From assembly GCF_938028825.1 (NCBI RefSeq), contig NZ_CALIZP010000065.1, positions 1 through 19,864 on the forward strand: 19,864 nucleotides of DNA. Direction: 5' to 3'. Made by a program: the position numbers and the translations under genes. This document shows positions 6,823-14,557 of this stretch, in pieces; the first letter of the stretch is position 1, and every line of letters starts with the position of its first letter. The notes beneath the pieces were generated by a model, which had not been told where the DNA came from, made no database searches, and saw only the letters and a program-made list of their open reading frames with translations. Source of the DNA: an uncultured Cardiobacterium sp. GTDB taxonomy: Bacteria; Pseudomonadota; Gammaproteobacteria; Cardiobacteriales; Cardiobacteriaceae.

Positions 6823-7599
6823 ATGAACCGTCGCCAACTCTGCCTGGGAACCGCCGCGCTCGCCCTCTCCGGCAGCGCCCTCCCCCAAACCGCTGCCACC
6901 GGAGATCCTGCCATGCCCAGCGCGCTGCAAAACGCCATCAACGCCGCCATCAAGGGCAGCTACCCGGCGGACATTCTCGAACTGGTGCAAAAATATCAGC
7001 TGGACACCGGCATCGAGGAGGGCGACGCCGCCAAGGTGGGTGCGGCCAGACTCGAATTCCTCGGCATTAACTACTATGCCCCGCTCTACATTCGCACCCG
7101 GAAGGATGCCAAAACCGACTACGCCCCGGAAATGCAGCTGAGCGACGGCGACAAAGAAGTGGCCTTTAACGGCGCCGTGCGCCCCGACCTGTTCGAGGAA
7201 CTGCTGCTGCGCATCCGCGACGAATGGAGCAATCCCACCGCCATCATCACCGAAAACGGTGCCGACTTCCCCGGCGACGACGAGCTGAAAGACGGTAAGG
7301 TTAATGATGCGAAACGCCGTAAATATCTGGCCAACCACATCGCTGCCCTGAAGGAGGCCATGCAGGCAGGGGCCAAGGTGGTGAGCTATCACGCCTGGTC
7401 CAGCCACGACAATCTGGAGTGGTTCTCCGGCTACGGCAGCCGCTTCGGCATGGTCTATGTGGACTTTAAAACCCAGGCGCGGACGCCGAAATTGAGCACC
7501 GCCGTTTACCAGCAATTATTCAGGAAACGAAGTCGGGCTAACCGCCTGCCGACCATCCCGGCCGTGGGCGGTTTTTATACCGCCTCCTCCGCCATTTGA
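6823..7599 (+). CDS. exported C-terminal half of a GH1 beta-glucosidase (truncated, chimeric)
   Basis: The 258-residue product begins with a twin-arginine-like signal (NRRQLCLG then a hydrophobic stretch, residues 1-25). It then matches only the second half of glycoside hydrolase family 1: KGSYPADILEL (44-54), IEEGD (64-68), FLGINYYAP (79-87), the nucleophile motif ITENG with Glu144, RRKYLANHIAAL (165-176) and HAWSSHDNLEWFSGYGSRFGMVYVD (split here as HAWSSHDNLEW and GYGSRFGMVYVD, 190-214). Full GH1 enzymes have about 450 residues. The first 280 or so, including the acid/base NEP motif, are absent and are not found upstream. A strong AAGGAG lies 5 bases before ATG 6823, so it is probably translated. 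The last 20 residues come from reading into a hairpin that looks like the original terminator. It is probably inactive as a glycosidase and may be a decaying gene or a re-used binding domain. Confidence 0.75.
   Translation: MNRRQLCLGTAALALSGSALPQTAATGDPAMPSALQNAINAAIKGSYPADILELVQKYQLDTGIEEGDAAKVGAARLEFLGINYYAPLYIRTRKDAKTDYAPEMQLSDGDKEVAFNGAVRPDLFEELLLRIRDEWSNPTAIITENGADFPGDDELKDGKVNDAKRRKYLANHIAALKEAMQAGAKVVSYHAWSSHDNLEWFSGYGSRFGMVYVDFKTQARTPKLSTAVYQQLFRKRSRANRLPTIPAVGGFYTASSAI
7540..7576 (+). terminator. hairpin with T-run, now inside the GH1-fragment reading frame
   Basis: AACCGCC (7540-7546) pairs with GGCGGTT (7567-7573) around a 20-base loop that can form a further short stem, and five T follow (7572-7576). 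It lies before the stop codon of the GH1 fragment. The natural end of a GH1 protein would fall just before it, so it may be the old gene's terminator that the frame now reads through. The stem is short and the loop long, so this is a moderate call. Confidence 0.45.
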
Positions 7600-7700
7600 T
7601 GAAAAGGGGCACCGTTTGAAACACCAATAACGGCCCAATTAACTTCAAGAAAACCCAAGCCTTCGCCCGCAGGCATTTCCACCGCAACCCGATCTTTCAC

Positions 7701-8360
7701 ATGCCCCCACAAAAACAACGCGCCGCCCGCTTCGCCGCCCTGCACCGCGCCAACCAGCTCTTCATCCTGCCCAACATCTGGAACGTGGGCAGCGCCTGCG
7801 TCTTCGCCAAACAGGGCTTCCCCGCAATCGCCACATCCAGTGCGGGCGTCGCCTACGACCCGGGGCTGCCGAACGGCGAAGCCGTCACCTTTGCCGACCT
7901 GCTCGAACTCGTCGCCAAAATCACCGCCCGCGTTGATATCCCGCTCTCTGTGGACTTCGAGCGCGGCTACAGTGAAACCCCCGACGCCGTGCAAGAAAAC
8001 GCGCGCGAACTGCTGCGTGCCGGTGCCGTCGGCTGCAACCCCGAAGATGGCGAAACCGGCGGCAGCCTCTCGCCCATCCACCTGCAAACCGCAAAAATCG
8101 CCGCCCTGCGCGCCCTCAAACAAGAAACCGGCGTGGATTTCGTCATCAACGCCCGCACCCGTGCCTACTGGCCCGACGTCGCCCCATCCGCCGCAAAAGA
8201 AGCCATCGCCATCGAACGCGGCCACGCCTTCGTACAGGCGGGTGCCGACTGCGTTTTCATCCCCGGCGCACTGGACGACGCCATCCGGCACAGCAACACC
8301 GCCGCCCTGCTCGACAATCCCTTCACCTACGCCGCTGCCAACAAATATTTCTCTCACTGA
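7701..8360 (+). CDS. isocitrate lyase/PEP mutase family protein, shortened at the C-terminal end
   Basis: This is a TIM-barrel enzyme family that makes or breaks C-C or C-P bonds next to a carboxylate. The actual substrate of this member is unknown. Visible family features are LPNIWNVGSA (23-32), the ATSSAGVAY substrate loop (44-52), the metal-binding DFERGY (85-90), GCNPEDGE (111-118) and VINARTRAY (148-156). Members are usually about 250-280 residues, whereas this has 219. After FIPGALDD (186-193) the sequence jumps to what looks like the family's C-terminal tail (ALLDNPFTYAAANKYF). The last barrel strand and its GP-loop therefore seem to have been lost in frame. No Shine-Dalgarno is visible at ATG 7701. 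It is the first gene of a run to 13374, and the next gene starts 2 bases after its stop. Activity is doubtful if the deletion is real. Confidence 0.78.
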   Translation: MPPQKQRAARFAALHRANQLFILPNIWNVGSACVFAKQGFPAIATSSAGVAYDPGLPNGEAVTFADLLELVAKITARVDIPLSVDFERGYSETPDAVQENARELLRAGAVGCNPEDGETGGSLSPIHLQTAKIAALRALKQETGVDFVINARTRAYWPDVAPSAAKEAIAIERGHAFVQAGADCVFIPGALDDAIRHSNTAALLDNPFTYAAANKYFSH

Positions 8361-8362
8361 CC

Positions 8363-9049
8363 ATGCCCACCAACGCCTATCACCAACCCGTCGGCACCCC
8401 GTTGCCCGACTACACCCCCGGCGCTTTGCCCGCCATCACCACCCTGCATGGCCGCTACTGCCGCCTCGAAAAACTTGATCCCGCCCGCCACGGCGCCGCC
8501 CTTTACGCGGTTTACGGTCCGGCCGCGCCGTCGGCCAATTTCACCTACCTCAGCATCGAGCCTGCGCCCGACCGCGCCGCGCATGACGCGCTCATGCGGC
8601 GCCTGGCCGCCAGTACCGACCCCTACCATCTCGCCATCTGCGACGCCACGAGCGGTACGGCGCTGGGCACCCTGGCGCTGATGCGCATCGACCCGAAGAA
8701 TCGCGTCATCGAAGTGGGCTGGGTCTGCTATGGCGACGCCCTCAAACGCTCGCGCCTTGCCACCGAAGCGCAATACCTGCTGATGCGCTACGTCTTTGAC
8801 GAACTGCACTACCGCCGCTACGAATGGAAATGCGACAGCCTGAACGCGCCCAGCCGCCACGCCGCTGAACGCCTCGGCTTCACCTACGAAGGCACCTTCC
8901 GCCAGGCCGTCGTTTACAAAGGCCGCAACCGCGACACCGCCTGGTATTCGCTGCTCGATAACGAATGGCCGGCCCAGCGAGCCCGCTTCGAGCGCTGGCT
9001 CGACCCGGCCAACTTCGATGCCGCCGGACGCCAGCACACCCCACTCTAA
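8363..9049 (+). CDS. GNAT family N-acetyltransferase (RimJ/RimL-like)
   Basis: The 228-residue protein transfers acetyl from acetyl-CoA to an unknown amine, in the cytosol. The N-terminal QPVGTPLPDY...LHGRYCRLEKLDPARH pattern and the C-terminal NAPSRHAAERLGFTYEGTFRQ pattern are typical of the RimJ/RimL-like branch, whose known members acetylate ribosomal protein N-termini or small molecules. The ATG follows the ICL/PEPM-family stop by two bases, so translation is probably coupled. A second, different GNAT domain begins 20 bases downstream, in the NusB fusion. The substrate cannot be read from the sequence. Confidence 0.88.
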   Translation: MPTNAYHQPVGTPLPDYTPGALPAITTLHGRYCRLEKLDPARHGAALYAVYGPAAPSANFTYLSIEPAPDRAAHDALMRRLAASTDPYHLAICDATSGTALGTLALMRIDPKNRVIEVGWVCYGDALKRSRLATEAQYLLMRYVFDELHYRRYEWKCDSLNAPSRHAAERLGFTYEGTFRQAVVYKGRNRDTAWYSLLDNEWPAQRARFERWLDPANFDAAGRQHTPL

Positions 9050-9069
9050 TCCCCCAACCCGAGACAACC

Positions 9070-10092
9070 ATGCACATCCGCCAACTGACCCTCGCCGACC
9101 TCGACCAACTGCAAAACATCAGCCGCACCACCTTCCACGAAACCTTCGCCGCTGATAATAGCGAAGCCGACATGGCGCACTACCTCGAACACAACCTCTC
9201 GGCCTCCCGCCTCGCGCAAGAACTCGTGAACCCCGAAAGCCGCTTCTACTTCGCCGAAGACGACGACGGCAACGCCCTCGGCTACCTGAAAACCAACACC
9301 GGCGCGGCACAAAGCGCGCCGCAAGACCCGCAGGCGCTGGAAATCGAGCGCATCTACGTCCTCAGCGCCCACCACGGCCAGGGCGTCGGTGCCGCACTCT
9401 ACCAGCAGGCGCGTGATGACGCCGCCGCACAGGGCGCGCCCTACCTCTGGCTCGGCGTGTGGGAGCACAACCGCCGTGCCTTGCAGTTCTACCAGAAACA
9501 CGGCTTTACCGCCTTCGCCAGCCACACCTTCACCCTCGGCAGCGACGCACAGACCGACATCCTGATGAAACTCGACCTCGCCGCTGCCGCTGAAACCACC
9601 GCCGATCCCGAAACCGCTCCCGCCGCCGAAACCGCTCCCGGCGACAACCCCGCCCCGGGCAAAACACCGAACCTGCGCCGCCGCGCCATCGAACAGCGCA
9701 GCCGCGCCCGCCGCCTGCTCATGCAAAGCCTCTACCAGTGGCAAATCAGCGGCGACGACCCCTACCTGGTGCGCATGAACCGCATGGAAGACCCGAAAGC
9801 GCGCGAAATCGACGAAGACTACTTCGCCGCCGCCTTCTCCTACATCACCACCCACCGCGAAGCGCTCGGCAACCTGCTCGCCACCGTGAGCAGCCGCAAA
9901 GTCTCATTACTCGACCCCGTCGAGCGGGCAATCCTCTGGATCGGTGCCTACGAAATCAGCGCCCGCCCGGACATCCACCCGACGGTGAGCATCAACGAAG
10001 CGGTCGAACTCGCCAAACAGTTCGGCGCGGAAGACAGCTACAAATTCATCAACGCCACCCTGGACAAACTCGGCAAAAGCCGCAGCCACTAA
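9070..10092 (+). CDS. nusB: fusion of a GNAT acetyltransferase with transcription antitermination factor NusB
   Basis: One 340-residue frame holds two complete proteins. Residues 1-170 are a GNAT domain: LTLADLDQLQNISR at the start, the acetyl-CoA loop HHGQGVGAALY (101-111), and WEHNRRALQFYQKHGF (131-146). Residues 171-203 are an Ala/Pro/Thr/Glu-rich linker. Residues 204-340 are a full NusB: RSRARRLLMQSLYQWQ (210-225), LDPVERAILWIGAYE (281-295) and SINEAVELAKQFGAEDS...FINATLDKL (307-333). NusB binds boxA RNA with NusE/S10 and supports rRNA transcription antitermination. There is no ATG between the GNAT end and the NusB core. The only Met near (218) lies inside NusB helix 1, so a separate NusB would need a rare start such as the CTG at 9673. 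The linker codons contain a 15-base direct repeat with an 18-base period. It lies within a run of same-strand genes, not next to ribH as is common. Confidence 0.9.
   Translation: MHIRQLTLADLDQLQNISRTTFHETFAADNSEADMAHYLEHNLSASRLAQELVNPESRFYFAEDDDGNALGYLKTNTGAAQSAPQDPQALEIERIYVLSAHHGQGVGAALYQQARDDAAAQGAPYLWLGVWEHNRRALQFYQKHGFTAFASHTFTLGSDAQTDILMKLDLAAAAETTADPETAPAAETAPGDNPAPGKTPNLRRRAIEQRSRARRLLMQSLYQWQISGDDPYLVRMNRMEDPKAREIDEDYFAAAFSYITTHREALGNLLATVSSRKVSLLDPVERAILWIGAYEISARPDIHPTVSINEAVELAKQFGAEDSYKFINATLDKLGKSRSH
9608..9640 (+). repeat. two-copy 18-bp-period direct repeat in the fusion linker
   Basis: CCGAAACCGCTCCCG occurs at 9608-9622 and again at 9626-9640. The period of 18 bases (six codons) keeps the frame. 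It encodes the repeated PETAP/AETAP part of the GNAT-NusB linker and suggests linker growth by slippage or short duplication. Confidence 0.8.
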
Positions 10093-10108
10093 CCCATAAG
10101 GACACACC

Positions 10109-11212
10109 ATGCAATCACAAAACATCCGCTACATCGCCCGCCTGGACCATCTGCGTTTCTTCGCTTTTCTGCCGGTCTTTGCCTTCCATTTTCGCGGCCC
10201 GGACAGTCCGCTTGTCTTCCACGGCGAGTGGACGAGCTGGAAGGATCTCGCCAAGCTGTGGATAGAAAACGGCTCCAGCGGCGTCAGCCTCTTCCTCGTA
10301 TTAAGCGGCTTCCTCTTTTGCCTGATTACCGACAGCGGGCGCAAACCGGTGCGCTACCTGCCTTTTGTCTATAACCGCATCCTGCGCATCATCCCGCTCA
10401 CCACCTTCCTTGTCTTTCTCGTCATCACCGTCAACCGCGCCGAATCGACGCCGATGGACATCCTGCGCCTCCTTACCATGCAATTAAATACCGGGCATCC
10501 GTGGACAGGTTGGGGAGCCAGCGATGCCTTCCCTTCCGGCCCCATCTGGACAATCGCCGTCGAATTCCAGTTTTATCTGCTCTTCCCGCTCATCATCGGC
10601 TTCATCCGCGACAAAGGCATCCGCTGGGCGCTCGGCCTCATCCTGCTGATGATTACCACCCGCCTCATCCTGATCGGAAACAGCAGCCCCCACCTTTTCT
10701 TCAACTTCTACCACACTATCACCGGCCGCCTCGACCAGTTCATCATCGGCATTCTTGCCGGCATCTACTATCTGCGCAGTGGCGGCGCACGTCCCGCCCG
10801 GGCGCTGCCGATGAGCCTTGCCGCCATCGCCCTCTTCTACACCTTCAGCTTCCTCCTTGCACAGCGTGATGACAGCTGGTTCGGCGCTGCTTTCAGCTTC
10901 CCGCTTGAAGCCGTGCTGTGGAGCGCCGTCATTATCGGCTACCTGCGCTTTCCCTTCCCGAACTGGCCGTGGTTGGACCGCCTGCTGGCCTGGCTCGGCG
11001 GCCTCAGCTTCTCTCTTTATCTCTTCCATCATGCGGTCATTTTCCTTGCCCTGAGGCACTTCGGCATGAGTTATCCGCAGAGCCTGACGGAAATGCTGCA
11101 ACGCAGTGCGGTGATCATTGCCGTCACTATTGTTTACGCCTGCCTCACTTATTACATCATCGAAAAACCCTTCGCCGCCAAGCGGGTCAAATACACCACG
11201 TCCGGATCATGA
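10109..11212 (+). CDS. acyltransferase family 3 membrane protein (OafA/YrhL-like), copy 1
   Basis: This is a 367-residue integral membrane O-acyltransferase, probably with about ten helices, of the family that adds acetyl or other acyl groups to sugars of LPS, capsule or other exported glycans. Family signs are RLDHLRFFAF near the N-terminus with Arg11 and His27 (the conserved Arg/His region of the first helix), GVSLFLVLSGFLFCLI, YNRILRIIPLTT, WTIAVEFQFYLLFPLI and the C-terminal YYIIEKPF. There is no C-terminal SGNH domain. A clear AAGGA precedes ATG 10109 by about seven bases. Its stop overlaps the start of a close paralog by four bases (ATGA). The acceptor is unknown. Confidence 0.92.
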   Translation: MQSQNIRYIARLDHLRFFAFLPVFAFHFRGPDSPLVFHGEWTSWKDLAKLWIENGSSGVSLFLVLSGFLFCLITDSGRKPVRYLPFVYNRILRIIPLTTFLVFLVITVNRAESTPMDILRLLTMQLNTGHPWTGWGASDAFPSGPIWTIAVEFQFYLLFPLIIGFIRDKGIRWALGLILLMITTRLILIGNSSPHLFFNFYHTITGRLDQFIIGILAGIYYLRSGGARPARALPMSLAAIALFYTFSFLLAQRDDSWFGAAFSFPLEAVLWSAVIIGYLRFPFPNWPWLDRLLAWLGGLSFSLYLFHHAVIFLALRHFGMSYPQSLTEMLQRSAVIIAVTIVYACLTYYIIEKPFAAKRVKYTTSGS

Positions 11213-12303
11213 AATCCGCCAATCTCGCCTATTTTTCGCGCCTTGATCACCTGCGTCTTGCCGCCAGCCTGTGGGTGTTTATCTTCCACCTGCGCTTCGC
11301 CGGTGATTTCCTTGGCGCCGGCAACGAACTCACCGATCCGGTGGAAATCCTTAAACTGTGGGTGGATAACGGTCGGAGCGGCGTCAGTCTCTTCCTCGTG
11401 TTGAGCGGCTTTCTCTTCTGCCTCATCGGTTTGAACAGCGCCCGTCCCATCCGTTACCTGCCATTTATCTACAACCGCATCCTGCGCATCTTCCCGCTCA
11501 CCACTCTGCTCGTCTTCATCACCATCAGCGTGGGGCGGGCCGATTCTACCCCGCTGGACATCCTGCGCCTTCTCACCCTGCAACTGAATACCGGTGGCGG
11601 CGCGCCCGTCGCCGTCTGGGGCATGGAGGCCTATTTCCCGATCGGCCCCGTGTGGACGGTCGCCGTCGAATTCCAGTTCTACCTGCTCTTTCCCTTCATT
11701 TTCGCCACTTACCGCGCCCACGGTGCGAGCCGCCTCGCCCTGCTCATCCTGCTGATGATCGCCACCCGCCTGCTACTCGCCGGTAACAGCAGCGACCCGG
11801 ATTTCCACCTCACCCTCTACTTCACGCTCATCGGCCGCCTCGACCAGTTTCTCATCGGCATGCTGCTCGCCACCTATTACTATCGCCGCCCGCATTCCCC
11901 GCTGCCGCCGCTGCGCTGTCTCATGGCGAGCATCCTCACCCTGGCTGTTTTCACCGCCTATTTCGCCCATCGCGGCCCGCCGTGGTTGCGGCAAAGTCTC
12001 GAACCGACCATTGAGGCCCTGCTCTGTGCCGCCCTCATCTACCTCTACCTGCGTGCACCGCTGCCCGACTGGCGGCGACTCGACCGCCTGCTCGCCTGGC
12101 TCGGCGGCCTCAGCTTCTCCCTCTACCTGTCGCACACCGCCATCTACCGCATGATGCCCAAATTGGGGTTGGCTTACCCCGTCTCCTACACCGATCTGTG
12201 CGGTAAAACCCTGCTGCTCCTGCCGCTGCTCATTGCCTACGCCACCCTTACCTACTACATCATCGAAAAACCCTTCAACGACAAACGCATCAAATACACA
12301 TGA
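11209..12303 (+). CDS. acyltransferase family 3 membrane protein (OafA/YrhL-like), copy 2
   Basis: This 364-residue paralog of the preceding protein shares almost every block: RLDHLR (11-16) with His27, SGVSLFLVLSGFLFCLI, RYLPFIYNRILRIFPLTT, TPLDILRLLTLQLNTG, WTVAVEFQFYLLFPFI, WLGGLSFSLYL and the terminal TYYIIEKPF. The pair arose by tandem duplication. The middle loops and the cytosolic or periplasmic connecting segments differ, which may mean different acceptors. Its ATG overlaps the stop of copy 1 by four bases, and its own stop overlaps the hydrolase start by four bases, so all three are translationally coupled. Confidence 0.92.
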   Translation: MKSANLAYFSRLDHLRLAASLWVFIFHLRFAGDFLGAGNELTDPVEILKLWVDNGRSGVSLFLVLSGFLFCLIGLNSARPIRYLPFIYNRILRIFPLTTLLVFITISVGRADSTPLDILRLLTLQLNTGGGAPVAVWGMEAYFPIGPVWTVAVEFQFYLLFPFIFATYRAHGASRLALLILLMIATRLLLAGNSSDPDFHLTLYFTLIGRLDQFLIGMLLATYYYRRPHSPLPPLRCLMASILTLAVFTAYFAHRGPPWLRQSLEPTIEALLCAALIYLYLRAPLPDWRRLDRLLAWLGGLSFSLYLSHTAIYRMMPKLGLAYPVSYTDLCGKTLLLLPLLIAYATLTYYIIEKPFNDKRIKYT

Positions 12304-12815
12304 AGATCATCCTCTCCCACGGACGCGGCGGCACCCCGCACAACAAAGAAATCTACCACCTTGCCCGCACCGGCAAGGCGCACGGCTACACCTGCGAAAC
12401 CGTGGACGACCGCGACAGCGAAGACCCGGAAGAACGTGCCGCGCGCCTCACCGCCCGCGTTGCCGCCGAGTCGGAAGCCGTGCTCCTCACCGGTTTCAGT
12501 ATGGGCGGCTACACCTCGATGCTGGCCGCTGCCGCCCATCCCGACAAAGTCAAAGGACTCTTCCTCATCGCTCCCGCCCTCTACTGCCTGCGTTACCGTG
12601 TGCAGCACTACCCGCGCATCAGCCCGACCACCATCGTGCACGGCTGGCACGACGACGTCATCCTCTACGAACACTCGCTGCGCTACGCCCGCGATCACGA
12701 CGCCACCCTGCACCTCGTGGACGCCGGGCATTTCTTCTACGCGTCGCACGAACTCGCCCTGCTCTGCCGCTATTTCGACGGCTTCCTCGCGCAATTCCCC
12801 GCGCCGCAAGACTGA
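12300..12815 (+). CDS. small alpha/beta-fold hydrolase
   Basis: This 171-residue minimal alpha/beta hydrolase is probably an esterase or thioesterase acting in the cytosol, as no signal peptide is visible. The nucleophile elbow GFSMGG puts Ser at 67. The oxyanion region is SHGRGG (6-11). The acid is Asp118 or Asp119 (GWHDD), and the base is His144 (DAGHFF). The length is short for the fold, so it lacks a cap domain, like dienelactone-hydrolase or YqiA-type members. Coupling to the acyltransferase pair through an ATGA overlap suggests it may work on the same acyl groups. This is inference from context only. Confidence 0.82.
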   Translation: MKIILSHGRGGTPHNKEIYHLARTGKAHGYTCETVDDRDSEDPEERAARLTARVAAESEAVLLTGFSMGGYTSMLAAAAHPDKVKGLFLIAPALYCLRYRVQHYPRISPTTIVHGWHDDVILYEHSLRYARDHDATLHLVDAGHFFYASHELALLCRYFDGFLAQFPAPQD

Positions 12816-12825
12816 GCGCGTCGCC

Positions 12826-13374
12826 ATGAACTACTGCGACTACACCGCGACCCTGCCGCCCGACAACCCACACCGCCGCTACCACGACCACGAATACGGC
12901 TATCCCGTCGCCGACGACAACCGCCTCTTCGAGCGTCTCGTCTTTGAAATCAACCAGGCGGGACTGAGCTGGACGACCATCCTCAACAAGGCGGACAACC
13001 TGCGCCGTGCCTACGACGGCTTCGACATCGCCCGCGTCGCCGCCTACGGTGAGGCCGACACCGCCCGCCTGCTGGCGGATGCGGGCATCATCCGCAACAG
13101 GCGCAAAATAGAGGCCGCCATTCATAACGCCCGCGTCATTCAGGCACTGCAAGCGGCGCACGGCAGCTTCCGCGCCTGGCTGGACGCGCAGGCCTGCGCG
13201 GACAAAGCCGCCTGGGTCAAGCTGTTCAAACAGACTTTCACCTTCACCGGCGGCGAAATCACCGGCGAATTCCTGACGAGCTGCGGCTACCTCGCGGGCG
13301 CGCACCGCCCCGACTGCCCGGTGTACGGGCGGGTCCTCGCCGCCCGCCCGCGCTGGCTGGCCGACGGCGCATAA
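12826..13374 (+). CDS. tag: DNA-3-methyladenine glycosylase I
   Basis: This enzyme removes 3-methyladenine from alkylated DNA in base-excision repair. The 182-residue protein fits the family. Zinc ligands are visible at Cys4, His20, His160 and Cys164. The active-site stretch FEINQAGLSWTTIL (40-53) holds the conserved Glu41 and Trp49, and GIIRNRRKIEAAIHNA (87-102) is the DNA-binding helix-hairpin-helix-like block. It is slightly shorter than the E. coli enzyme near 115-130 and at the C-terminus, without loss of key residues. It starts 10 bases after the hydrolase stop and is the last gene before a perfect terminator. Confidence 0.93.
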   Translation: MNYCDYTATLPPDNPHRRYHDHEYGYPVADDNRLFERLVFEINQAGLSWTTILNKADNLRRAYDGFDIARVAAYGEADTARLLADAGIIRNRRKIEAAIHNARVIQALQAAHGSFRAWLDAQACADKAAWVKLFKQTFTFTGGEITGEFLTSCGYLAGAHRPDCPVYGRVLAARPRWLADGA

Positions 13375-13390
13375 GGACGGGGGGCAAAGC

Positions 13391-13422
13391 AAAGCGGGTG
13401 GACGCTGCCGTCCACCCGCTTT
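13391..13422. terminator. perfect 14-bp hairpin terminator between convergent genes
   Basis: AAAGCGGGTGGACG (13391-13404) pairs fully with CGTCCACCCGCTTT (13409-13422) around a 4-base loop. A T-rich stretch CGTTTTCCGTTTT follows on the plus strand and an A-containing run precedes it. It lies between tag (+, ends 13374) and the secreted protein gene (-, ends 13442) and can serve both. Confidence 0.88.
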
Positions 13423-13441
13423 CGTTTTCCGTTTTACGGCA

Positions 13442-14542
13442 TCAACCCGCCAGCGGGTGCAAGCCGTCAATCCGGGGGGATGTGTCTTTTTTGCTGTAAT
13501 CGTAGTCCACGGTCAGCCAGCCGAGGGTGCCGTCGGCGGTTTTCACCAGCAGACGGGCTTCGGTGCAGATGGGGTCATTTGCGTCGCCGATGCGGGCGCC
13601 CGCCGGGCAGTCGTGGCGGGCATCCGCCAGCAGCAGGGTGAAGGTGTCACCCGCGTTCAGGGTCGCCACTTTTTTGCCGTCGTCGCCCATCAGCGTCAGG
13701 GTGGCCTTCTTGTCCAGGATGCCTGTCGCCTGGTTGTCGTCGCCGTGGTAGGCGCTGTCAAGGCCGAGGTAGTAGTAAGGCTGCGGCACTTCCTTGAAGG
13801 CATTACCGACGAGCACCCATTTCTGCCGCTTGCGGTGGTAGCTGCTGCCACTGTCGTCATAGTCGGTATAGACGTAGCCGTTGCCGGGGATGTAGAAATC
13901 CTGCCCGGCGAGCACGGGGGCATCGGTGCGGGCGCTGCCTTCACGATAGAAATCGCAGGCGTAGTCATCGCTCATCCCCGCCGAGCAGTCAACATGGTAG
14001 GTCGCGCCGCCTGCTTTGAGGGCGGTGTCGAGCAGGTGCGCATAGACGGCGTAGTCGGGAGCGGGTTCGCCGGCTTTGCCTGCGGGCGGGATGCCGTCGT
14101 GCCGCTTGCCGTCTTCATCAAGGTAGTAGGTTGTCTGTGCGGCTTTGCCGAGCGCGGGCAGGTAGTGCAGGAGGAAGGCCGGGGTTTCTTCGGTGTCTTT
14201 TTCCGGCGCGCTGATTGCCAGGGCGGGGAAGTCGTCATTCTCATCGGTGGCGGTGGCTGGCTGCGCCCAGCCGGTGAGGCCGAAGTGGTTGGCGGCGAGA
14301 ATGTGGCCTTTGCCATCGTCAAGGAGGGCGGTGATTTGGCCGCCTGCCGGGATGAGGGCGACGGTCGCGCCGCCTGCGGGGTCGATGGTAAGGGCGAGCG
14401 GCGCGGTGGTTTTGGTTTCTTTGCCGATGTAGGTCAGCGTGCCGTTTTTACCGGCAGGGAGGCCGTCGGCAAGCGGCAGCGGCGCGGCGGTTGCGCCGAC
14501 GGCGGCGAGGAGGAGGACGGAGGTGAGGGGTTTGCGGATCAT
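13442..14542 (-). CDS. secreted protein of unknown function, four-cysteine paralog family (copy 2)
   Basis: This 366-residue protein has a Sec signal peptide (MIRK then a hydrophobic stretch, GATAA near residue 20). It is a diverged paralog of the product at 2411-3382, sharing NHFGLTGWAQ (85-94), Cys186/Cys196 as C-x9-C with GMSDD between, FYIPGNGYVYTD (216-227), QPYYYLGLDS (254-263), a second Cys pair at 312 and 326, and LLVKTADGTLGWLT (331-344). The last block looks SH3-like. Compared with copy 1 it has an extra segment near 100-170. AAAGGA lies six bases before the ATG. It starts 15 bases after the DUF1176 gene, so the two form an operon of exported proteins. The function is unknown. Confidence 0.85.
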   Translation of the reverse strand: MIRKPLTSVLLLAAVGATAAPLPLADGLPAGKNGTLTYIGKETKTTAPLALTIDPAGGATVALIPAGGQITALLDDGKGHILAANHFGLTGWAQPATATDENDDFPALAISAPEKDTEETPAFLLHYLPALGKAAQTTYYLDEDGKRHDGIPPAGKAGEPAPDYAVYAHLLDTALKAGGATYHVDCSAGMSDDYACDFYREGSARTDAPVLAGQDFYIPGNGYVYTDYDDSGSSYHRKRQKWVLVGNAFKEVPQPYYYLGLDSAYHGDDNQATGILDKKATLTLMGDDGKKVATLNAGDTFTLLLADARHDCPAGARIGDANDPICTEARLLVKTADGTLGWLTVDYDYSKKDTSPRIDGLHPLAG

Positions 14543-14557
14543 GGCTGTTCCTTTTGC

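Noticed and set aside
9721..9723. Internal ATG as a separate nusB start
   Set aside because: It falls inside the first NusB helix (before QSLYQWQ) and would remove the conserved Arg-rich RNA-binding start, so a free functional NusB from here is unlikely.
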